From Symsagittifera roscoffensis (Eukaryota; Xenacoelomorpha; Acoela; Convolutidae): a DNA stretch of 64,000 bases. Positions within the stretch are counted from its first letter, which is position 1; every line of letters starts with the position of its first letter. Under the pieces are notes generated by a model. That model searched no databases and had not been told where the DNA came from. It saw nothing but the letters and a program-made list of their open reading frames with translations. Shown piece after piece: positions 48,683 to 60,811 of the stretch. Where the stretch lies: assembly GCF_963678635.1 (NCBI RefSeq), contig NC_087068.1, forward strand, positions 18,792,027 to 18,856,026, given 5' to 3'. The translations under genes and the position numbers were made by a program.

Positions 48683-49162
48683 CTTCCAACTAAGGATTTT
48701 TATCTTGACCCGTTCACAAATAAGTTGGAACCTTTTCAGTACCATCCATAGGTAAGAACTGAAAAATAAAACCAAAGCAGCTGAAGCTTAGAAAGACTCT
48801 TCGATTTGTTAAAGTTAGCTCAACATGAGATTGGAACAACTCATGAAAGACAAACTGATTACCAAACTACAAATTTGTTTAAAGGACTTTTCGTCTCGCC
48901 AATCGTCAATTGTAAAAAAAAGACTTTTTGAGAAAATAGTTCCTAATCTCAAAAACTCTGAACATGGAAATTTTTTTAAATCGGAATCAAACACCGAATA
49001 TCCATGAGCTGGATGTTTAATTTAGACAGTTTCATAGCAACATCTCTAAAGATCCCTTTAAAACATCAATTTACTAAACGGAGCAGTCAAACAAAATTAC
49101 AAGACGGAACAAGTAAACCTTGCAGTTTCAGTATTGTCGGAGGACGCATCAATGGCATATAC
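48683..49162. other. Short AT-rich stretch between two family C elements
   Basis: A 60-codon plus frame (48825-49007) is present, with ordinary codon use but no recognisable motif, start context or splice evidence. I cannot support it as a gene. Confidence 0.35.
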
Positions 49163-49486
49163 CAGGGGCGGATTTAGGGGGGGGGGCGGACGCCCCCTCA
49201 AGGATTCGACCCTCTGCCGACCCTTTAGTACCTTTTAAGAAATTTTTGGCCGACCGCCATAATATACTAATTTTGAGAGGGGAGTGCGCGCCAAAAAAAC
49301 CCAATTTTTTGGTAACATTTTTCCAAAAAGTGCCGAAAAACGCCTTTTTTGGACTATTTTTTTTTTCAAAATTTTGCCTGCGCAGAAAAGAAAATTTGCT
49401 CAAAACAGGGTCAAAACCGTAAACCTTGTATAAGGAGAGCTCGAAAAATTCTAGAGAAAATCGAGAAAATCCTATATCCGCACCTG
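49163..49486 (+). mobile_element. Family C hAT-like MITE, 324 bp, with target duplication
   Basis: Ends are CAGGGGCGGATTTAG and TATATCCGCACCTG. The flanks GCATATAC (49155-49162) and GCATATAT (49487-49494) match at 7 of 8 positions, the 8-bp duplication expected of hAT elements. The interior has the usual family words (GACCCTCTGCCGACCC, TATACTAATTTTGAG, GGAGAGCTCG). Confidence 0.85.
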
Positions 49487-51519
49487 GCATATATCGTTTT
49501 AAAACAGAACCTTACAGATATAAAGATATGTCGATTGAGTTGCAAAGAAGCTTGAACTCAATTTGATTTTACGAAATTAAACATTGGTATTTAGACGATA
49601 AATTGATTGCTACCAAATGCTTGCCGAAGATCAAGAACTTATAGTTTGGAAGTTCCTCGAAACTTATGTTAGAACTATTTCGTGATTGAAGCGAAAAAAA
49701 GTTGACCCTTTAAAGAAAATTAAATGTCCTGATTGCCATAATGATCCCAAAAATATGAAACCAACGTTGGGCACGACAGAACCAATTTGAAAATCTGAGA
49801 AGGTAAAAATTTTTAAGAACTCCGCTCATCTACGGAATCATCAAAACCTTTTACGAAGTTTATCCAGAATCTTGCGGAACCGTCGTCACCATTCATGCTA
49901 CTTTTTAAAAACTCTTGGTCGTGCTTTGAGAAAACCAACAGAAAAAAAACTTGTGCTGAATTCAAAAATCGCCAAAAAACCGAAAACTATTCATTTAATT
50001 TTCAGAAAAGATGTCAGACTGAAAACTTAATTTTTTTTAAACGTATAGATAATGGGATGAGCACAATTTTGGGACAGCGAACTTTCGAAAGTTGAAAAAA
50101 TAAGCTTTTATATCCCAATTTTTAAACCAGTCGGAAGAACTTTTTTACTGAAAGTTTTTTGACCGTTCTGATTGACCACTGAAGAAGAATATTTTTGACC
50201 ATATTAGAATTTCTATTGAAAATGAACGCGTATAAATTGCTAAACTTTGTAAGTTTATTCAAGCATTTCGTCAAAGAAGCGTCGGAATATTTGTTTGCGA
50301 TGGGAAAATAGTAATCATTGGTCAAATAAAAAATGCAGTAATTATTGGTCAAATAAAAAATCCCGTTATGATAAAATTGGACAAATTCATCGCATCTATA
50401 GCAAGAGGCATCAAACGGATAGCTGAAAAAGTTTTGTGATTTTATCTTCTTTGACAAAAAAGCCTTATTGCGAGAGGTTGCAAACCTTGCCTTACGCCAT
50501 GAAGAAGTCATGTACAGGTGAATTTTAGAAGTGGGGAAACAAGTGCTTCGAAAAAATTTTCAGAAACGGAAAAATTAAAGATTTTTGCATCGTAGAAGTG
50601 TCAAGAAAAAGGATCGGGTAGTGGACTTTTGGAGTTTCGGAAAACTTATCCAGAAAATTGATCTTGATTTGGAATCCGATTTTACTTTGGATTAGATTTT
50701 ACCTTGGGAGAACCTGAAAAATTAGTTTTCTTCGAACGTTTTGAAAAATCTTTACTACCATAATGTGCTTATTCAATCTTTCAGCCTCAAGAACATCACT
50801 GACGAAAAAAAACAGGAAAATGTGTAGCAAAGCCAGCATTGGAGCCAATGTTGACCACGAGAGGGATCCCTGATTGAAGAGACAAGCTGAACGATCGTAA
50901 CCATCAGTAGGCCTTCACAAATATCAGTTACGACTCAGACATTGTTGAAGTGATCTTTGAGGCAATCAGTCTATAGGCAGTCTTATATATGCATCTGGAA
51001 TCGAATACGTTTTGGGCATTGAAGCCGAGCCCAAGACAGCCAGAGAAGCAAAAAATCAGCATTTGGCTCAAGCAAAATCTACGAAATCAGAACCTCAGGA
51101 ACTTAATCAGAGCAGTGGTAAAGGAACAATTTTGAAGTAAGAAGTAATAATGACGTTAAAGCCAACATAAATGGAAAAACAGTACAAGGCAATTTCTGGC
51201 GATTTTAATTAGTCCCGTTGTCGACTATTGTAAGAAATTTTAAAAAGAGAAGGCAGCTGGTATGAAAAAGCAGAAAAACCAAAAGACGCCGCCATTCCAA
51301 TTATTAGAGATTAGTAGGAAACGCCGATCCAACCCCAAATATTCTTTATTTCTTGAACTAGTGCAAAAAGACAAGGACTTTTCACTTCAATTTGCAAAAG
51401 TCGAAGTGAGGAAAACCAACCAGCAAATTCAGTCGCAACAGCTTTGGCTCATGAAATTGTTGAGACGAAGGACGAAAAAAGTGTGAAATTTCAGACCTAA
51501 CTAAAAAAAAGGCAACTTT
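49487..51519. other. No supported gene; scattered coding-like fragments
   Basis: This 2-kb stretch is less AT-biased than most of the window and several plus-strand phrases look like eroded protein, for example LIYGIIKTFYEVYPESCGTV near 49826 and LLREVANLALRHEEVMY near 50465, the latter ending at an AG|GTGAAT donor-like site. Frames are short and interrupted, and I recognise no family. It may be a decayed transposon gene, a processed pseudogene, or weak exons of an unknown gene. Confidence 0.3.
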
Positions 51520-51766
51520 TTGAAAAAAAAATCAGACCAAAAAGGCTTTTTAGGCGCTTTTTGGAAAAATTTGACCAAAAAATCGCTTTTTTTTGGCGCA
51601 AGCTCCCCCTTCAAAAATTAATTTTTATTGGCGCTTAAGGCGCCCTTAGAAAAATTTTAGGATACTTCACCAAAAATAGATATCTCAAGATAGTCCAAGG
51701 GGGGACCCTTTGGGTCGGCAGTGAGCGTCCGCAAATCCCCCCGCCCCCTCCTAAATCCGCTACTGT
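51520..51766 (-). mobile_element. Family C hAT-like MITE, minus orientation, one end lost
   Basis: Read on the minus strand it begins near CAGTAGCGGATTTAG, followed by a G-rich tract, GCCGACCCAAAGGGTCCCCC and GCGCC, and continues to the middle of the family. The distal TIR is not found. Confidence 0.65.
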
Positions 51767-52131
51767 GAAGTGATAAGACTGCTATGATTTGATTTGATGT
51801 TACCCAAACCTGCGGTTCTGATTTTTTACTAGTAATAGTTCGATAAATAATTCAGTGTCTGTATAATTTTACGTTTTCCCGATTCTTGAGGGAGTGGCAT
51901 TCGTGAGTCAAATATGGTTTTTTAGTTACCGCCAACCTCTCTTTTATATTTAATGACATTCAGATAGGCACCTGAAATAGTTGTTAGCTGATTTCAAGTT
52001 ACGTCCCATTTCCTTTTAAAAATTCCAGTTTTATTGCACCCGGGTTGATCTCCATTCACGAAAAATGCTTATTATACAATTCTGTTCACAGAGTGTATGG
52101 AAAAACGCTTGTCACACAATTTTCATATATG
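51767..52131. other. No gene seen
   Basis: AT-rich spacer between two family C elements. Confidence 0.4.
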
Positions 52132-52551
52132 CAGGGGTGGATCTAGGATTGTCTCGAAGGAGGGGGAAGGGGGGCTTTAAGATGTTCAAAAAATTTTCAA
52201 AGTTTTTATTGGCCTTTTTTTAGGCCGAACAAATTGATTTCCTAGTTCTCACAAATCACTATAAAGATCCTATGTTGAACAAATTTTCTGCGCCGCCGGC
52301 CAAATTTTGCAAGCAAACAGGCCAAAAACAGGTGTTTTAGGCGTTTTTTGGAAATTATTGACCAATTTTTTTCCTTTTTTTGTCCGCGCAGTTTCCCCTC
52401 AAAATTAGTATATTTTGGCGCCCAGAGTGCCTTTGGAAACAATTTATGGTTCCTTCGCCAAAAATAGATATCTCACAATAGTTTAAAGGGGATTTTTTGG
52501 AATGGTAGAGGTCGAATCTTTTTACAACCCTAAACCCTCTGGTGCATCTAT
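52132..52551 (-). mobile_element. Family C hAT-like MITE, minus orientation, about 420 bp
   Basis: Plus-strand ends are CAGGGGTGGATCTAGG and AAACCCTCTG. The interior, read on the minus strand, has TATTTTTGGCGAAGGAACC, GCGCCAAAATATACTAATTT and GCCTGTTTGCTTGC. It is degraded at the right end and lacks an obvious target duplication. Confidence 0.65.
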
Positions 52552-54054
52552 GAAATTTATTTAAGCAGCAAATTTTACATTGCTGCAAAGTATGAGTTAC
52601 AAATTTTAGGGATACATTTTTGATTTTTTAATTTTTCATCGCAATGTTGTTTTGTTGCTCGAATAAATTCTGATCAAAAAAAATGGCATCTAAAAATTGG
52701 TGATTCTTGTCTACATTGTAGTTTGACCTGAATTGTTTATACAAAGTAAACAAAATTGATTTGCTTACTCAAAGTTGAAACTTTTTGGTTTTTGTGTGTC
52801 AAGATAAATTTCAAACTGTTAAAAAACTGATGCCACGATTTTCGAATACTAAAATTTTTGATTAAAAATAAATGTTCTATTCTAGTCTCGTACAAAAACT
52901 GTAGGTTTTTAGATTTTTATTCATAGTCATGTAGGTTTTGAACCATACTTCTCAGTGAATTATGAAAACTTATCTCTTATCTTACACAAATAGTCTACAA
53001 ATGTGGGTAATGTTCTTATGTTAGGAAATTTTTGGTTGCTGTGTTTTAGGATAAAACACACAAAATACTTTTCAAAACGTAAACAATAACAATTTTGGTT
53101 CATTAAAATGCTTTTTTAAATTAATATCATAGAAATTTCGCCTTAGATTTCATATTTTTTTTCTGTATATAAAAAATTACACGGAAAAGTATGACAAAAT
53201 TTTTTCAATTATAAAAACTGTTGTATTCCACCCTGGTAGGTCAATCCTTTCATTTTTTTGTGTAGCGTATCACTACTGTTAACTTTATCGTTCTTGTATA
53301 ATAAAAAGCACCGCACAGAAATATTGATGAAAAAAGTTTTTTAGTTTTGCGGCAAATTTTCGACGGAAAAAAACTTTAGCTTAAGAGAGCGAATAAAAAA
53401 CTATGCAATTTATCATGTGCTAGAAAAACTTGACTTATATAGACTTTTATCAGGTAAGTTTCAAAGTTTAATTTTTTGAAGCCTATGAACACTCGACTTT
53501 AGATTTGGTGACTTTTTCTGTGTTATTTTAAATTACGCAAAATGACGTTGGCTAGCGTCGCTAAGTGGATTGAAATGCATCCTTTGCGACTTGACTCAAA
53601 CTGCTGTCAAAAATTTACTGAATTGTTTATCTAGTTTTTTCATTAAAAATTTGGAAATTCCCGTTCATGCTGTTCATACGTTAAATCACGAGAATACCAT
53701 CATCGACTTTTTATTCGAATTAAAGAAAGTCTTAAAATTCAGACAATAAGCGGAGTAAATATTATCTAGTTTACAAGCTTTAGGTCAACACTTCCTACAA
53801 AAATTCTGCGAAATTGTTAAAAAAGTAATATGATTTTTATACGAAATTGGACAAGAAAATGTTTTTACTTCTTTCACAGTTATACGTCGTTCTGCTTGCT
53901 CACACTAATTGGAAGGATTCTTAAGTTCTTCAGAGAAAGTTGAGTGGTTTATAACTTTAAATTTTTTACGTTTTCCAGAAAATTTTGAGTGATATATCAT
54001 TTTGAAACTTTGCTAACCCTGATTTAAGATTCAGTGAAAGTATTTGTATCAAAG
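52552..54054. other. No gene seen
   Basis: AT-rich DNA with no recognisable exon or repeat. Confidence 0.4.
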
Positions 54055-54418
54055 CAGGGGTGGATTTACGGGGCAAAGGGCGGACAACCCTCCTCCTTCA
54101 AGGATTCGACCCCCAGCGACCCAAAAGGTCCCCCCTTTGTACTATTTTGAGATATCAAATTTTGGCAGACGGACCGCAAAAATTTCTAAAGGCGCCTTTA
54201 TTTAATAATTTTGAGGAAACCCGCATCAAAAAAACGCATTTTTTTGGTCAAAAATTTTGTAAAAAGTACCTAAAAAACGCTTTTTTTGCCTGTTTTTTCA
54301 AATATTTGTCTGCCGTGCAGAAAATCTAGCCAAAACAGGGTCTTTATAGTGCTTTGGTAAAGCTCGGAAAATCGATTCGGTCGACCTAACAAAAGGTAAA
54401 TCTTAGATCCGCCCCTGG
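54055..54418 (+). mobile_element. Family C hAT-like MITE, 364 bp
   Basis: CAGGGGTGGATTTACGG to TTAGATCCGCCCCTG, with the family's internal words in order. A 39-base stretch at 54141-54179 (starting ACTATTTTGAGATATC, ending ACGGACCGCAA) is repeated exactly inside the 5' LTR at 54888-54926. No convincing 8-bp flank duplication remains. Confidence 0.78.
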
Positions 54419-54776
54419 CAAGAAAGTTTAAATTTTAGATAGTCTCAAACCTAATTTTTTAGATAATGCTTTTATTACTAACACCGTGTAACCTAATTTT
54501 GCGACAGGCGGTAGCAGTGCAATCGCAAGATTTTATTTGCAAAAACAAGCTAAATTTCCTTTTCCCACTCTAAGCAGATGTGAAAAAAATCTTGTTTTCC
54601 CCCTCATCCTAAATAAAGATGATGTATATAAATATATATACCCCAGAAAAAACTCAGTTTCAATGGAAAAATCTTACATTTAGCAAAATGGATGTAAATT
54701 AGGAAGGTGAGAACAGGATGACCATCTGAGCGAGCAGGATGTTGAATTCCTAAAGGTCGAATTACTGTGAACTCAC
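54419..54776. other. Spacer before the LTR element
   Basis: AT-rich, non-coding, with an ATGTATATAAATATATATA tract at about 54620. It ends with TCAC (54773-54776), the left target duplication of the LTR element. Confidence 0.5.
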
Positions 54777-54981
54777 TGGAACCAGATAAAAACTATATTT
54801 ATTATTGGTTATAAATTGGATATTTTATCTCTATAAAATATTTAATATTAACCAATCATGATCCATCTAACTAACAACCCACTGTGAACTATTTTGAGAT
54901 ATCAAATTTTGGCAGACGGACCGCAACTCATAGAGTACCCTATCCAAAATTACTCATGAGTTACACCTTGAACCTAACTCA
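54777..54981 (+). repeat. 5' LTR, internally rearranged (205 bp)
   Basis: The first 110 bases (TGGAACCAGATAAAAACTAT to CTAACTAACAACCCACT-type sequence) and last 45 bases (GTACCCTATCCAAAATTACT to CTCA) match the 3' LTR closely. The roughly 240 bases between are replaced by a 39-base segment (54888-54926) identical to the neighbouring family C element plus a short join. Confidence 0.85.
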
Positions 54982-54983
54982 TC

Positions 54984-55001
54984 TGGTGCGACCAGTGAGG
55001 A
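54984..55001 (+). promoter_or_regulatory. Primer-binding-site-like sequence
   Basis: TGGTGCGACCAGTGAGG lies two bases after the 5' LTR and starts with the TGG that pairs with the CCA end of a tRNA primer. I cannot say which tRNA without a tRNA set from the host. Confidence 0.6.
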
Positions 55002-55068
55002 TTTAGCAACAGCACAAGGCTCAACATTAATAATTTATGGAAAAATCCAACTTTTCCTTGTTCCCACT

Positions 55069-55320
55069 AGAACAACGGAACAAAATCAAAACGTTAATAC
55101 CCAAAACAATCAAAAAACAATCCAACAGCAAAATGCAAACCCTCAAAGATCAAACATACCACAACCAAAAACATCTTATAAAGAAAGACAAAATAGAAAA
55201 ATGACAGAAAAATCGTACCACAGGATCAACAACAAAAATCCGAACATAGAGAATCATCACGACTTAGAAGTCAACCACGAAAAAACTATAAGACAATCAT
55301 TCCACAATCTAAAATATTGA
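55069..55320 (+). pseudogene. Gln/Asn-rich frame near the 5' end, possible gag remnant
   Basis: An 83-codon frame with no ATG near its start, rich in Gln, Asn, Lys and Arg (for example TEQNQNVNTQNNQKTIQQQ), stops at TGA 55318-55320. Its position just after the primer-binding site and its polar, basic composition would suit the tail of a Gag protein, but there is no zinc knuckle or capsid homology region. The assignment is positional only. Confidence 0.4.
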
Positions 55321-57359
55321 AGAAAGTTGAATTCCAAAAACAACTTTAATTTTGATTAACGTCAATGTTCTTTTTAATCACCTTCAATTTTCACATTTCC
55401 GTATTAACATGCTGAAAATAAACTCGATAAATTCCAGTTCAAATTCAGCCAATAGAAATCATTCAAATTTGTCACCAAACTATCTCTAAGACAGACTCAT
55501 TAGCCGACAGATATCAATCTCCAGGCATATCTATAACTATAACTTTAAGACCTCCAGGTCAAAAATAAGCAACTTGCAAAAACTTGACAACAAAAATAAA
55601 TACCACTTCATTATTACAACCCTCCCCTATCATATTATGCAAAAATCAATAATATTTTCCCAATCCAGAACTCAAAAACCCTCCAACCAAAAATGGCAAA
55701 TTAGCCTAAAGTAAAAAAGACTCATGATCATTTGGCCTAAAGTACAAATATTCCAAAGATACCCGAATTTATCTAACAAAGGAAAACAATACTATGAAAA
55801 CATCCCGAACACCGAAAAAATATCCCACAACAATTTTTGACAAAACTCAACCCACTTGCCAAAAAAATCAACAAATAATCCGACCACACTTGAATTTCGA
55901 CCCAAAAATTAAAAAATATTCGACGAAACAAATCATTTCTTTAATGCTTTTTTCTATAACAGTCGATAAACCAAGACAAAAACTTTCAAACTTTTTCACA
56001 AAATTTTCTACAATATTCAAATTTTTGCTATTTTTTTTCATTGAAACTTTTGAACCCCTCATAATCCTTTCTATAATTTTTTGCAATCTTTTTTCCAGTT
56101 TTCTATTCCCTATTTTAAATATACCTCCAACTCTCCCAAATCCTTGACCACATCCTCAGGTACGAATACATAAAATCTACTTAAATGATACAAACTATTT
56201 TCAGTCAAACAGATACTTTTCTTTTATTCATCAATTTTCTTACATTTTTAATCTCCCTCATCATGACAATGTGCAAATGTATAGAAAAACAATAGTCACC
56301 TTTGCCCTAGCAACTATTCTCTTGATACTATTTATTGAAGAATTATAAAATAAACATAAATTTTCCCAATAAGAATTAAAAACTCAGATACCTTTTCAAA
56401 ATTGCTAAAAAACCAACGCCAAACCAGCCCCCACCAACTACATCTCAAGACAGTCCAATAACACCTACAACTACCAACAATCCCCAACCATCAACACGCA
56501 TTTCTTTTCAAGACAACCCATGCACTTTTGAAGAACGACACGCACAATTATCTGAACCATTAGAACCAGTTAATCGCCAAGCATCTTTGAGCGAACCAAC
56601 ATATAATTTATATCCCACCTTGCAACAAGATCTCAATCGAGTCAGACAAATTAGCCATAATCAAAATACACCTGAAATACATAGACAAACTCTACATCCG
56701 CGACGAAATAGAAATTTTTAAACCCCCAGAGTTCATTTTAATATACCCCAATCACCAACACCAACAACCTCAGAACTTTCAAGCAGTACATTTTCAGAAA
56801 CTCCCATACTTTTTTCACAACATAGCACCTCAAATATTCCCTCAGACTATCTAGGTTCAACCCCAACATCACAACAAATCAGAGAAAACCCTTTTAACCC
56901 CCCAGACACCACCGAAAGACCACCATATTGGACAACACACTCATATACTCAAGGCGAGCCAATATAGTAAATGAACCAATAGTTATTTCTTCTGATACAA
57001 CGCTATCATCCCTGCCAGAAACACTTTCACTCCCATCAATACCATCTTTAAGTCAAATATCACCAACACTCTTCCCTCTTAATTTCCCCACCAACCTTGA
57101 CGCTAGATACCAAGAACAATCATCGACAAACACCACTCTACGATTGAATTGGAATACCTTCGTAGCACCTCCCCCACTATTTGGACAACATCAAGAAAAT
57201 AGCCGACTCCACAATTGGGCACTAAGTAGATTACAATAAAGACAATATTCAAAAAGATATTCAAGAACACAACATTCAAATACTTCAACAAAATAGTCTC
57301 CAATTAAAATTTGAAATCACTGTCAGACTAAATAATATTGTTCAACACCCCTTTCCCCT
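55321..57359 (+). other. Pre-env region: hydrophobic and Pro/Ser/Thr-rich frames, all short
   Basis: 55794-56147 is a 117-codon frame whose second half is strongly hydrophobic (LLFFFIETFEPLIILSIIF), like a membrane-spanning hairpin. A small hydrophobic frame follows at about 56185-56295. From about 56400 to 57240 the plus strand encodes Pro/Ser/Thr/Asn-rich sequence in more than one frame (SELSSSTFSETPILFSQHST; a 103-codon frame at 56928-57239 with SLPETLSLPSIPSLSQI). No catalytic pol motif is seen. These could be membrane-proximal or linker parts of accessory proteins, or remnants of gag. I cannot assign them. Confidence 0.45.
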
Positions 57360-59985
57360 TTCAGCCCACCAAATATAACAGCTCAATCACTACCTCCCCC
57401 ATTTATAACAACTGAAGTTATATATAAAGACGATAGATATATCAAAAATACAATTGGATATATTACTTTTATAACTCTTACTCAGGATTATCATACACAT
57501 GTATATTCTAAAAGTATTTACATTTCAACACCTACTTTTTCTAATTTTTTCCGAATAAAATACAAATCCGTCTCTTTGCACAGGACCTCAGGATTCATTG
57601 GTAACACACTATGATTGTGAAGAAAACGAACAAAAAACGCTGCACAAATATGCTATACACCAAGTCACACAATGTGAATCCTAACCACAAGCTATAGAAA
57701 CAACAAATATAGTAGCCACATTATACTCAAAAGCCCGATCAAAAACATTAACAGGATACAAATTTACAGCAACATTTTCCGAATTAGACCACGAATCTTT
57801 CTATCAGAGTAACATAATCTTTAAAGACCTCAAGACTGTAAAAACGAACTTAAACGATTAAACTTAATACAAAACGTAGGCACAAATAGAAAACTTATTT
57901 TTAATTTTCAAGTTTTCCCAGACTTAGCACATTAAGCAGAACTTGAAAAACACCAAGGTCACATAAGACTAGTTACAAATTTCCCCTTTCATGGAACACA
58001 CGGACGATTGACATACGATCTACATGATAAACACTGGATACCACATATAGGTATAACTGATCCCTCAAATTGCAAAGCAGACACAAAAAATAAAGGATAT
58101 CAAGAAATAATGTTTTTTGACTGGAAAATACAACTTGAAAAAGTACAACTTACACGAGATTTAAAAGACGACACAAATCTTTACCAAGACATTCTACTCC
58201 CTTGCAAAAATGACCAAGGATATTGCGATCCTACAACACGAACGGAAGCAACCATTGTATGGTTTCCTGAAGAAACCTGCACAGTTTTTCAAGTAGCAAA
58301 AATACACGCTAGAATGATTAAATTTCACCAAAAATATTTTATTGAATCAATTCCATTTGAAGAAGTAAGCCCCGATCAAATTAGAAATAATAACAATAAA
58401 TTTAGAAATCTCCACAATATAGAAAATAAACTAACACGATTTCAAATATACCCAGAAACAGAACTAGCATGTAAATATAAAAAGCCAATTTACAAAACAC
58501 AGTATTCAAAAATCCTTGTCGAATACGAACATGGTTTCGACATGAAGACAAGACATCTAATTGTAAACCCCATGGCCACATCTCATTAACTTACCGACGG
58601 AAACCCTTATGTTTCAGTAAAATTTCAGAAAAACAGGACGAATCGGTGGAAAATTAAAACCACAAGACGCAGATAGTACACGGTTACAAGAACTACCACT
58701 TATGAGCCGCACATATTTTGGCGCAATTCATTATGAAATACATTTAGATATGAAACTAGACTACACAATCAGCAGAATTTTTCAAGAAATTTTACTCTCA
58801 GAATTAGAAACACTACATCAATTATGTGAACTTGAAAGAACACAACTTCTACAGTCACTAGCACTAGCAGTTCTCAAAATACCATATGCAGGATATTTGT
58901 TATGCGGAAATAGATCACATTTTATTGATTATGAAGGAAACATCTGATGGTATTACACTTTTACCAAAAAAGTATAACCTTTATACGTTTTTGAAGATAA
59001 AAGATGTTACAAAAGAATCCCCATATTCTACAAAAATAAAGTATATTTTGTTGATACACTCTCAAGACGAACATATTTTTGGGATACAGCAGTACCATGT
59101 GGATCAGCAAATAGCCACAACGTTGTACAATTAAATACCGACGAAGATAAATACTATCTACTAACACCATACCCAACATTAATGCCATCATTCAAAAAGT
59201 TTTCACCTGAAAGCATTAGAGCTATAGCCCGCAATCTAAATATCGATTTACAATCGATAGGTATCTAATCTAAATCAGACATACAACACCACATACCTAC
59301 ACAGCAATTTCAAGAACTATTTACAAAAATGGACACAATACAACGACAATCAATAGATCAAAACTTACGAAAACTTGCAGAAACATCAGGATTTTCAGAT
59401 ATTTACACACAAGATTACAGCGGATATTTTAAAGATATAAAAGATTACACTTACCTAAACGGTGAAAAATATCGACCACAGGATATATCACCGATCAATG
59501 TTTTTAGTTTTGTAAATCTCAAGAACGAAGTTTTAGCCTTCCTAGGATGGCCATACTACATCTTAGAAGGATTGACTATCTTATACGCCATGTTTAACTT
59601 TATTGGATTTCTTTTCTCACTACTAAAAGGAATCTATAACACATGCGCAAAACAGACACAGGTAAACCAACAAGCCAGCGTAGCACGCATATTATTTGCA
59701 GGATTTTTTGGAATACTTTCGTCGTCAATGAAAAAAATCCTCTTAGATGCACAAATCAAGGAATATAATACAAAACTATCAACAAACCCCAACCCATACG
59801 ACACAAACAGAAATATAAATGCCCCATCTACAGCATCCCATTTGCCAAATCTACATCATAACCATTCATTATCATTAGTCTCACGAAATTTTTGGGAACT
59901 TAGCAATCACAAAGCCTCCAAACCTAAGACCCAGCCACATACAAAACCCCATTCAACATATAATGACACAACCTCTTCCAATTGA
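57360..59985 (+). pseudogene. Broken envelope-type surface glycoprotein gene
   Basis: A long coding trace crosses all three frames. Segments are 57366-57610, about 57590-57880, the longest intact piece 58008-58589 (193 codons; Cys-rich stretch CDPTTRTEATIVWFPEETC), 58702-58947 (contains GYLLCGNRSHFIDYEGN), then frame 1 onward to 59985. In-frame stops are at 58945-58947, 58975-58977 and 59266-59268, and frame changes occur before 58008 and between 58589 and 58702. The last piece (59329-59985) has a polar heptad-like start (residues 1-60), a hydrophobic membrane span (about residues 70-99), then Cys and a polar tail. An ectodomain with paired Cys, a single membrane anchor and a cytoplasmic tail placed 3' in an LTR element is the layout of an Env. 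Captured chuvirus-type glycoproteins of BEL/Pao elements are one family to test; that is inference. As it stands it cannot make a full product. Confidence 0.75.
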
Positions 59986-60063
59986 CGATACATACGAACA
60001 AATCATTGAACAGCCCCATACCACTACTTTTCGGTCTCAAAATAATCATTTTTTCAGCCCACG

Positions 60064-60771
60064 ATGAGCAGACAAATTGGATCACTCCATCGATCAAACT
60101 CCCACCCTGCCAACCTCCAAAATCCACTCCCTATTATCCCACTTTTTGCTTTTCCGCCACCTAATTCACCACAAACTAATACATCATCAGGCATGAATTC
60201 TGACACTAACTCAGATATCACAATTTATGAAACAATATCACAATTCAATAACTCCGATATAGAAACTCCCGATGAGTTCGCAGATTTCAGACCATCCCCT
60301 TCTACTCATACCCAGACCAGCTCTTCAACCTTCTCAAAACCTCCATTCCGACCTATTCAACCCCAAAGCCAATGTACATCTCCCTACACTCCTTCTCAAG
60401 TAACGCCAACCTACTCCCCATTCAATAACGAACGCTCCACCAACAATTCCCCAGATAATATTCAAATTTCCGAAGAATTAGATAACTTTATAACACTCCA
60501 AAAACAGTTGCTATCTCCCCACACTCTCACTATTCACCAACTATCATCAACAATAACATCATCAAATCCACCAACACCTACACCAATTTCAGATTATACC
60601 CCATCATTAGCTCATTCATCCACATCAACAGAAACATCCACTAGTACTAATCGTGCTTACAGAACTTTTAAACGAAATTCCCAAATCACCCGTTCCCATC
60701 CAAACCCGGAACCGCCCGAGAATACGTTAACCATCCAGACCACACCAATACTCCAAATTACCTTCAAATAA
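60064..60771 (+). CDS. Pro/Ser/Thr-rich frame after env, 235 codons
   Basis: An uninterrupted frame of 235 codons is dominated by Ser, Thr, Pro, Asn and Gln (PPPNSPQTNTSSGMNSDTNS; PPFRPIQPQSQ; SISEELDNF-like helical spot near residue 145). It shares the reading frame of the last env segment but is separated from it by stops just after 59985, so it may be either the eroded end of a very long Env tail or an independent protein. The low sequence complexity makes its open length less meaningful. It has no membrane segment or catalytic motif. Its ATG at 60064 is arbitrary. Confidence 0.45.
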   Translation: MSRQIGSLHRSNSHPANLQNPLPIIPLFAFPPPNSPQTNTSSGMNSDTNSDITIYETISQFNNSDIETPDEFADFRPSPSTHTQTSSSTFSKPPFRPIQPQSQCTSPYTPSQVTPTYSPFNNERSTNNSPDNIQISEELDNFITLQKQLLSPHTLTIHQLSSTITSSNPPTPTPISDYTPSLAHSSTSTETSTSTNRAYRTFKRNSQITRSHPNPEPPENTLTIQTTPILQITFK

Positions 60772-60811
60772 CCCTACCTTTTCCCCCCAATACACCTGAA
60801 ATCAATCCGAC

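Noticed and set aside
48116-49490. Frames of 80-113 codons across family C elements
   Set aside because: They follow repeat ends and differ between copies. The elements are non-coding MITEs.
50122-50511. 129-codon minus-strand frame
   Set aside because: It has a repeated phrase and no recognisable domain, and the plus strand of the same region looks at least as protein-like. Not supported.
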